Origin: CAZWDL01 sp964632995
GTDB lineage: Bacteria > Bacteroidota > Bacteroidia > Chitinophagales > Saprospiraceae
NCBI GenBank assembly: GCA_964632995.1
Contig: CAZWDL010000204.1
Span: 1 to 7,318 of the forward strand
Length of the DNA stretch: 7,318 nt
Reading direction: 5' to 3'
Shown here: one piece after another, positions 1 to 3,797 of the stretch
Position numbering within the stretch: position 1 is the first letter of the stretch
How the letters are laid out: each line of letters opens with the position of its first letter
The notes under the pieces: generated by a model
The model's database searches: none
Told to the model about the DNA's origin: nothing
The model's input: the letters and a program-made list of their open reading frames with translations, nothing else
Program-made: the position numbers and the translations under genes

Positions 1-51
1 TTCCGCTTTCCGACTTCCCACTTCCCTCTTCCGACTTCCGCTTTCCGCTTT
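1..51. repeat. Period-7 short tandem repeat tract at the 3' end of the nucleoside hydrolase gene
   Basis: Seven consecutive 7-bp units fill positions 1-49 in perfect register: TTCCGCT, TTCCGAC, TTCCCAC, TTCCCTC, TTCCGAC, TTCCGCT, TTCCGCT, followed by a partial TT(C) that runs into the stop codon at 52-54. In the sense of the adjacent minus-strand gene the tract is purine-rich (GGAAGTC/GGAAAGC type). The left edge of the window cuts it, so its full length is unknown. It is non-coding and directly abuts the stop codon, as do the tracts behind the three other minus-strand genes. Confidence 0.9.
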
Positions 52-1047
52 CTACCGCATCATCAACCCTTCGATCACCTGCTCCACCGAATCGAAGGAC
101 ATTTTTTTGGTGAGGTGCATATGGGGCCCGTCACCGGACTCCCAGCGGTTGTACCCCGTCGAATCGACCAGGATGCGCCCGGACTCCGTGCCAAAATATG
201 GCTCCGCGCCACGTACGGCTACCAACACCGCCGTCTGGTCCCAGCTCATACGCCCTTCGGCGTCCTCTTCCGACATCGCCATAGCGATGCGGTAGGCCTC
301 CCGCACGGGATTGTCCGGCCCGCGTTTGGCGACCAGTTCTTTTCCGGTCAGGATTTCCCAGCCGATCTCGAATCCGCTGAAGAGTATGGACGTCGGCCAG
401 TGATCCACGACGTATTGCGTGGCTACCGAATCCCGTTCCAGGTTGAATTCCTTTCCTTCCGGAAAACGGCCGCCCATCGTGACCAGGCGCGCCACCTTTT
501 GTTCCACCAGCTCCCGGCCGTTCAGCGGGGAGAGAGAATCGGGCGCCGACTGCAGCAGATGCATCAGGTTGGTCAGAAAGCCTACCGTCACCACGGTAAC
601 GGAACGATCGGGCTGTTCCGACAGGATTGACCGGTACACTTCCACGGCCGCCGGCGCTTCCCCCGGCTCCAGGTCATGCGGGAAGCGCGCCGCCAGCGTA
701 TCAGGCCAGTGCTGCCATGCCCCCATGGAAAGTCCTCCTTCGCCGGCCACGCCAATGGGCAGCTCCGGATGCCCGTAATAGGTATTGACCACATCGATCG
801 CCGGCCCGACCAGCGGATAATTGGTGGACGCTACAGTCGCCAGAATGCGCGCCTCGCCGCTGTCGGCCAATGCGTGCAGTACGGCCAGCGCACCGACGTC
901 GTCGTAGTCGGGACCGAAATCGGTGTCGAAGAGGATCGGAACCGGCGCCTGTTCCTGCTCCGCCACTCCCCCGTCCGGCGCCTCCCCGGCACAGGCGGAC
1001 AGCAGCATCAGTAAAAACCAGGCATACGGATTGAATCGATTCTGCAT
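52..1047 (-). CDS. Nucleoside hydrolase (inosine-uridine preferring family), predicted lipoprotein
   Basis: It is predicted to hydrolyse the N-glycosidic bond of ribonucleosides, giving ribose and a free base. The 331-residue protein begins with a lipoprotein signal peptide ending in the lipobox LLSAC (lipidated Cys19), so it should sit in the cell envelope rather than the cytosol. The family's Ca2+/ribose-binding Asp cluster appears as DTDFGPDYDD (Asp41, 43, 47, 49, 50), two residues longer than the classical DTDPGxDD. An MGG...EFN stretch (Asn202) and SWDQTAV (Asp270) match the later ribose and metal ligands. Length fits the family. I chose ATG at 1047; an in-frame GTG at 1053 would add two residues, but the ATG has an A-rich leader typical of Bacteroidota. 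It is the last of four co-oriented genes, 419 bp downstream of rbsK, so it may have its own promoter. The exact nucleoside preference cannot be read from the sequence. Confidence 0.9.
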   Translation of the reverse strand: MQNRFNPYAWFLLMLLSACAGEAPDGGVAEQEQAPVPILFDTDFGPDYDDVGALAVLHALADSGEARILATVASTNYPLVGPAIDVVNTYYGHPELPIGVAGEGGLSMGAWQHWPDTLAARFPHDLEPGEAPAAVEVYRSILSEQPDRSVTVVTVGFLTNLMHLLQSAPDSLSPLNGRELVEQKVARLVTMGGRFPEGKEFNLERDSVATQYVVDHWPTSILFSGFEIGWEILTGKELVAKRGPDNPVREAYRIAMAMSEEDAEGRMSWDQTAVLVAVRGAEPYFGTESGRILVDSTGYNRWESGDGPHMHLTKKMSFDSVEQVIEGLMMR

Positions 1048-1068
1048 AAACACGTTTTTTGATTATTC

Positions 1069-1084
1069 CGAGGGTTCCCCCTCG
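1069..1084. other. Small hairpin upstream of the nucleoside hydrolase start
   Basis: A perfect 6-bp inverted repeat (CGAGGG / CCCTCG) with a 4-nt loop lies 22 bp before the ATG at 1047. No T-run follows it on the minus strand, so it does not look like a terminator. If transcribed it would be a 5'-UTR hairpin; a regulatory role is only a guess. Confidence 0.45.
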
Positions 1085-1137
1085 TCCTCTTATCTCCATA
1101 TCTGAGCCCGCTCCGAAAATGCATTTTTTTATTAAAC

Positions 1138-1235
1138 AGAGTCACACGTCCGCCGGCCGGCCGGCATAGAAGAGTCATGGAGAACCACAAAGATTTGATG
1201 ATCAGATGATTAACTCCGTGCATCTCTGTGACTCT
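1138..1235. repeat. Long inverted repeat enclosing a GC palindrome
   Basis: AGAGTCACA at 1138-1146 is the exact reverse complement of TGTGACTCT at 1227-1235. The similarity extends outward imperfectly (ATTAAACAG on the left against CTGTGTAAT on the right). The 80-bp interior holds the 14-bp perfect palindrome GCCGGCCGGCCGGC (1152-1165). It could be a decayed non-autonomous mobile element or a repeat-derived stem; there is no coding content. Confidence 0.55.
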
Positions 1236-1284
1236 CTGTGTAATTCCACTCTTTGGAGTAAGCTCATATCTTTTTCCTTACCTT

Positions 1285-1313
1285 GAACCTTCAACAGTCC
1301 CCGCTGAAGGTTC
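1285..1313. other. Perfect 9-bp hairpin
   Basis: GAACCTTCA (1285-1293) pairs perfectly with TGAAGGTTC (1305-1313) around an 11-nt loop. Neither strand has a T-run after the stem, so it is not a standard intrinsic terminator, although it lies about 155 bp downstream of the rbsK stop and could protect a 3' end. Confidence 0.5.
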
Positions 1314-1345
1314 GGCCGGGCTAACACAGGAGCCGCACGCAAAGT

Positions 1346-1392
1346 CGCAGAGTGCGCTAAGAAAGAAAAACGCAAAGCGTTTTCTCTCTGCG
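1346..1392. repeat. Nested inverted repeat of the CGCAAAG type
   Basis: The outer arms CGCAGAG (1346-1352) and CTCTGCG (1386-1392) enclose inner arms AAAACGC (1367-1373) and GCGTTTT (1377-1383) around an AAA loop. The inner stem carries a T-run on the plus strand and an A-run before it, so as a terminator it would be bidirectional at best, followed only by TTTTCTCTC. Its position, about 75 bp beyond the rbsK stop, makes a 3'-end role possible; a dispersed intergenic repeat is equally likely. Confidence 0.5.
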
Positions 1393-1418
1393 ATCAATTT
1401 CTTCCCCTTTCGCTCTAC

Positions 1419-1482
1419 TCTCCCCGTCTCCTTATCTCCCAGTCTCCCACTCTCCTCGTCTCCTCGTCACCCTGTCTCCCTC
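1419..1482. repeat. Period-8 short tandem repeat tract overlapping the rbsK stop codon
   Basis: Eight units of 8 bp run without a register break: TCTCCCCG, TCTCCTTA, TCTCCCAG, TCTCCCAC, TCTCCTCG, TCTCCTCG, TCACCCTG, TCTCCCTC. The rbsK stop codon (1467-1469) forms the start of the seventh unit, so the last two units encode the terminal residues RETG and the stop. In gene sense the unit is GGAGA-rich. The register continues from non-coding into coding DNA. Confidence 0.85.
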
Positions 1483-2396
1483 ATCATCTTCTCAATCTCC
1501 TCCCTGCGCGGCGCTGAGGGTTGCGCGCCCAGCTTCGTCACTGCCAGGGCCGCGGCGGCGCTGGCGAAGCGGACGGCTTTCTTCACCGCTTTGCTCTCCA
1601 CCAGGGCCACCGCCAAAGCGCCGCAGTAGACATCACCGGCGGCGGTGGTGTCAACGGCTTTGACTGGAAAGGCCGGCACGTGAAACTGCTGGTCTCCCGT
1701 GAAGACTACCGAGCCTTGTTTGCCTAGGGTGAGGATGACATTGCCCGGCATGCTTTCCTTGAGCTGCTTGCCGGCCCCCCAGGCCTCGGCCTCGTCGGTT
1801 ACCGGCAGTCCACTGAGAAAAGCAGCTTCCGTCTCATTGACAATGAGCCATTGCAATCCCCGCAGTTGCTCCAGCGTCAGCGGCCGGGCCGGCGCCAGGT
1901 TGAGCATCACCGGGCGCTGTCGCTCCGCGGCCCGTCCGAGTATATAATCCAAAGTAGCATCGCTTAGCTCGCACTGCAGAACGATCATATCGGCTGTCTC
2001 CATCAAGTCCGTCAGCCGGTCGATATGGCCGGGCAGCAGTTTGTAATTGGCGCCGGGCGCCACGCTGATGAGGTTGCGCCCTTCCTCATCGACCATGATC
2101 AACGCCGTGCCGGTAGCTGTATCTTCGGCCCGGAACAGATATTCCACATTGATCCCGTCGGCCGACAGGTTGTCGATCATGGCCGCTCCGAAATCATCAG
2201 AGCCTACACAGCCGGCGAAGTGTACTTTGCCGCCGGCCCGGGCGGCCCCCACGGCCTGGTTGGCGCCTTTCCCTCCGAAAGCCTTACTGAACACGCCGCC
2301 GGTGACCGTCTCCCCCACCTGCGGAATGCGGCCGACCTGCATGATGAGATCCATATTGGCGGAGCCGATGACGAGGATGTTACCTGATTGCTTCAT
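1467..2396 (-). CDS. rbsK: Ribokinase (PfkB carbohydrate kinase family)
   Basis: It should phosphorylate D-ribose with ATP to ribose 5-phosphate in the cytoplasm, feeding the pentose phosphate and nucleotide pathways. The 309 residues equal the length I know for Escherichia coli RbsK. The N-terminal GSANMDL, then GGKGANQAVGAARAG (around residues 42-56, the first PfkB signature and ribose-binding region), NLAPARP and IVNETEA in the middle, and DTTAAGD (249-255) with the predicted catalytic base Asp255 are all present, followed by the alpha-helical ATP-site region. There is no signal peptide. The ATG at 2396 puts the glycine-rich sheet at the usual distance; no Shine-Dalgarno sequence is seen. 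Its neighbours are a permease 206 bp upstream and a nucleoside hydrolase downstream, which supports ribose as the substrate over other sugars of the PfkB family. A REP-like hairpin element lies in its leader. Confidence 0.93.
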   Translation of the reverse strand: MKQSGNILVIGSANMDLIMQVGRIPQVGETVTGGVFSKAFGGKGANQAVGAARAGGKVHFAGCVGSDDFGAAMIDNLSADGINVEYLFRAEDTATGTALIMVDEEGRNLISVAPGANYKLLPGHIDRLTDLMETADMIVLQCELSDATLDYILGRAAERQRPVMLNLAPARPLTLEQLRGLQWLIVNETEAAFLSGLPVTDEAEAWGAGKQLKESMPGNVILTLGKQGSVVFTGDQQFHVPAFPVKAVDTTAAGDVYCGALAVALVESKAVKKAVRFASAAAALAVTKLGAQPSAPRREEIEKMMRETG

Positions 2397-2400
2397 AGGA

Positions 2401-2483
2401 GTGTAGAAGTTTAGACGCCCGCGATCCCGTGAAATTATCGCTGCGCGAATTTCACGGGACGGGGCTGGTTTAGAAGTTTAAAA
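2401..2483. repeat. REP-like palindromic element, copy 1, in the rbsK leader
   Basis: A perfect 12-bp stem (TCCCGTGAAATT at 2425-2436 with AATTTCACGGGA at 2448-2459, 11-nt loop) sits between CGCCCGCGA on the left and CGGGGCTG on the right. Those edges extend the stem by CG and CCC/GGG pairs around a bulged G2421. Both sides are flanked by two degenerate period-8 units of GTTTAGAA (2401-2416 and 2468-2483). Copy 2 at 3637-3694 has identical edges and flanks but a different, shorter tip. The element begins 5 bp upstream of the rbsK ATG. It has no T-run, so it is not a classical terminator. A non-autonomous REP-type repeat is the best guess. Confidence 0.8.
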
Positions 2484-2511
2484 GAGCGCCCGGTAGCCGG
2501 TGCTTAGTCGA

Positions 2512-2537
2512 CAACCCCCGGGATTAGCCTGGGATTG
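2512..2537. repeat. Imperfect GC-rich inverted repeat
   Basis: CAACCCCCGG (2512-2521) and CCTGGGATTG (2528-2537) pair at 8 of 10 positions around a GATTA-containing 6-nt loop. It lies in the spacer downstream of the permease gene, between the period-7 tract and the REP-like element. It may be another short palindromic repeat family or a 3'-UTR stem; no T-run follows on either strand. Confidence 0.45.
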
Positions 2538-2556
2538 ACCCGCTGTGGCGGCGCCA

Positions 2557-2598
2557 GCATCAAGCATCAAGCATCAAGCATCAAGCATCAAGCCCCCA
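2557..2598. repeat. Period-7 tandem repeat (five GCATCAA units) behind the permease gene
   Basis: Five perfect copies of GCATCAA occupy 2557-2591, followed by a diverged unit GCCCCCA (2592-2598) and GCTC just before the stop codon at 2603-2605. In gene sense this reads as TTGATGC repeats. The same GCATCAA unit appears once (3770-3776), and GCCCCCA once (3744-3750), in the tract behind the GH2 gene, so the two tracts are related. Confidence 0.95.
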
Positions 2599-2602
2599 GC
2601 TC

Positions 2603-3601
2603 TCACCTCGCCACAATAATCACCCCCAGCCCGATGATAAAAAACAGGAACATGAGGAAGATCAGCTGATTCGTTCCCCGCGGCGCGCCCCGGAATTCCC
2701 ACCAGACGAAGACGCCCCAGGCCGCCGCGACCATAGTGGCGCCCTGCGACAGCCCGTAAGAAATGGCCGGCCCCGCCAGATCACTGGCCAGAATGCTGAA
2801 GAACATTCCCAGGCACCAGATGACGCCCCCCAGGATGCCAATCATATGTAGGCGGAAATTGCCCTTTTTAAAATAATCGGCATAGGTCACCGGCTGGCCC
2901 GACACCGGGCGGTACATAAAGAAGGTGTTCCATAGAAAATTGGACAGGAATACCCCCACCGAGAAGATAAATACCGCCGTATACGGCGTCAGCTTGCCCG
3001 CTTCCGGGTTGGCGAAGTCGATGACCAGCGAATCGGCAACGAAGCGATAGAAAAAGCCCATGATGATACCCGCAATGACGGAGATCACGATTCCCTTCGT
3101 GCCGGTTGCCGGTGCATCGCGGCTGGCCCGCCGGTAGGCAAAGGCGTTGAGCACGATGGCCAGGGTAACCAGCGCTACCCCGATCGTCAGCAACAGCGGA
3201 TCGCCCTTGGCTTCACCCAGGTAGTTAACAATGACCCCCAGCACCAGCGCCAGGCCGATCGCAATCGGAAAGGCGATGGCCATTCCGGCAATATCGATGG
3301 CCGCCACTACCAGCAGGTTGGCAATGTTAAAGATGACACCACCCAAAAAAGCGGAGAACAGCGCACCGCTCCCCGCCTGACTCAGATCTTCCAGAAAAGG
3401 GCGTCCCTCCTCACCGCTGCTGCCCAGTGTCAGACCGAAAAGTAGCGAAAGCAACACCAGTCCAATGGTGTAGTCCCAGTAAAACAGGGGAAAGGCCCAC
3501 TCGCGGGAGGCCAGCTTCTGCGTGTTGGCCCAGGAGCCCCAGCAAAGCATGGAGATGACCAGAAGCACTACGGCGACGTTGTAGGATTCGATAAGTACCA
3601 T
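2603..3601 (-). CDS. Ureide-permease-like transporter of the drug/metabolite transporter superfamily
   Basis: This is an inner-membrane permease of 332 residues, very hydrophobic, with about ten predicted transmembrane segments (first at roughly residues 8-26, last at about 312-331). The N-terminal layout (IESYNVAVVLLVISMLCWGSW, then YWDYTIG, LTLGSSG, GGVIFNIANLL and GVIVNYL) resembles the plant ureide permease family (VES...GTWP, LDYT, LTLGEIG, GG...NL, NY), as I remember it; the sugar-transporting GRP and RhaT groups are more distant DMT relatives. Known ureide permeases carry allantoin and nucleobases. Next to ribokinase and nucleoside hydrolase the cargo could be ribose, a nucleoside or the released base; the sequence alone does not decide. 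The ATG at 3601 gives the expected family N-terminus. GH2 lies 196 bp upstream and rbsK 206 bp downstream, with repeats filling both gaps. Confidence 0.78.
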   Translation of the reverse strand: MVLIESYNVAVVLLVISMLCWGSWANTQKLASREWAFPLFYWDYTIGLVLLSLLFGLTLGSSGEEGRPFLEDLSQAGSGALFSAFLGGVIFNIANLLVVAAIDIAGMAIAFPIAIGLALVLGVIVNYLGEAKGDPLLLTIGVALVTLAIVLNAFAYRRASRDAPATGTKGIVISVIAGIIMGFFYRFVADSLVIDFANPEAGKLTPYTAVFIFSVGVFLSNFLWNTFFMYRPVSGQPVTYADYFKKGNFRLHMIGILGGVIWCLGMFFSILASDLAGPAISYGLSQGATMVAAAWGVFVWWEFRGAPRGTNQLIFLMFLFFIIGLGVIIVAR

Positions 3602-3636
3602 GAACCAGCTTGTTTAATTGACGGGATGAAAGAACA

Positions 3637-3694
3637 GTTTAGAAATTTAGCCGCCCGCGACACTTCGTGTCGGGGCTGGTTTAGGAGTTTAGAA
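3637..3694. repeat. REP-like palindromic element, copy 2, in the permease leader
   Basis: This has the same architecture as the copy at 2401-2483: GTTTAGAA-like period-8 units on both sides (3637-3650 and 3679-3694), left edge CGCCCGCGA (3652-3660), right edge CGGGGCTG (3671-3678), and the same bulged G between the CCC/GGG and CG pairs. Here the tip is a short stem, CGACAC (3658-3663) with GTGTCG (3667-3672), and a TTC loop, so the pairing is kept although the sequence differs. It lies 36 bp upstream of the permease ATG and has the same orientation as copy 1. Confidence 0.8.
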
Positions 3695-3699
3695 GGTCT

Positions 3700-3719
3700 G
3701 AAACCGGAAATTTCGTTTC
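3700..3719. other. Short inverted repeat next to REP-like copy 2
   Basis: GAAAC (3700-3704) pairs with GTTTC (3715-3719), and the interior contains the 8-bp palindrome GAAATTTC (3707-3714). It is a small structure of unknown meaning between the REP-like element and the period-7 tract behind the GH2 gene. Confidence 0.35.
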
Positions 3720-3736
3720 CAGGTCCAGCCATCCCA

Positions 3737-3797
3737 GCACCCAGCCCCCAGCATCCATCCAGTTACCCAGCATCAAGCATCCGGCACCCAGCACCCA
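3737..3797. repeat. Degenerate period-7 tandem repeat tract ending exactly at the GH2 stop codon
   Basis: Units read GCACCCA, GCCCCCA, GCATCCA, a short TCCA, an 8-bp GTTACCCA, GCATCAA, GCATCCG, GCACCCA, GCACCCA; the last ends at 3797 and the stop codon occupies 3798-3800. Similar but more diverged sequence continues left to about 3726. The GCATCAA and GCCCCCA units are shared with the tract at 2557-2598. Confidence 0.88.

Larger units (their letters stand above)
1048..1466. other. Gene-free spacer between rbsK and nucleoside hydrolase, built of palindromes
   Basis: No credible gene lies here. The spacer contains, left to right: a 6-bp hairpin (1069-1084); a 9-bp inverted repeat AGAGTCACA / TGTGACTCT (1138-1146 and 1227-1235) enclosing the self-complementary GCCGGCCGGCCGGC (1152-1165) and a CCACAAAG motif; a perfect 9-bp hairpin (1285-1313); a nested inverted repeat rich in CGCAAAG (1346-1392); and a period-8 repeat tract from 1419. 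The CACAAAG / CTCTGTG and CGCAAAG / CTTTGCG vocabulary resembles non-coding repeats that I recall as widespread in Bacteroidota and other environmental bacteria. The nucleoside hydrolase promoter should be here, but no clear TAnnTTTG or sigma-70-like box stood out. Confidence 0.6.

Noticed and set aside
1367..1383. Rho-independent terminator for rbsK
   Set aside because: The stem is short and A/T-closed, and on the minus strand the following bases are TTTTTCTTTC within a repeat-like block; suggestive but not a GC-rich terminator stem, so not called.
1228..1629. Plus-strand open frame of 133 codons
   Set aside because: It runs through palindromes and the period-8 repeat tract and into the antisense of rbsK; its serine/leucine/proline-rich translation is what such repeats give.
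2557..2591. CRISPR array
   Set aside because: The GCATCAA units are contiguous 7-mers without spacers, so this is a simple tandem repeat.
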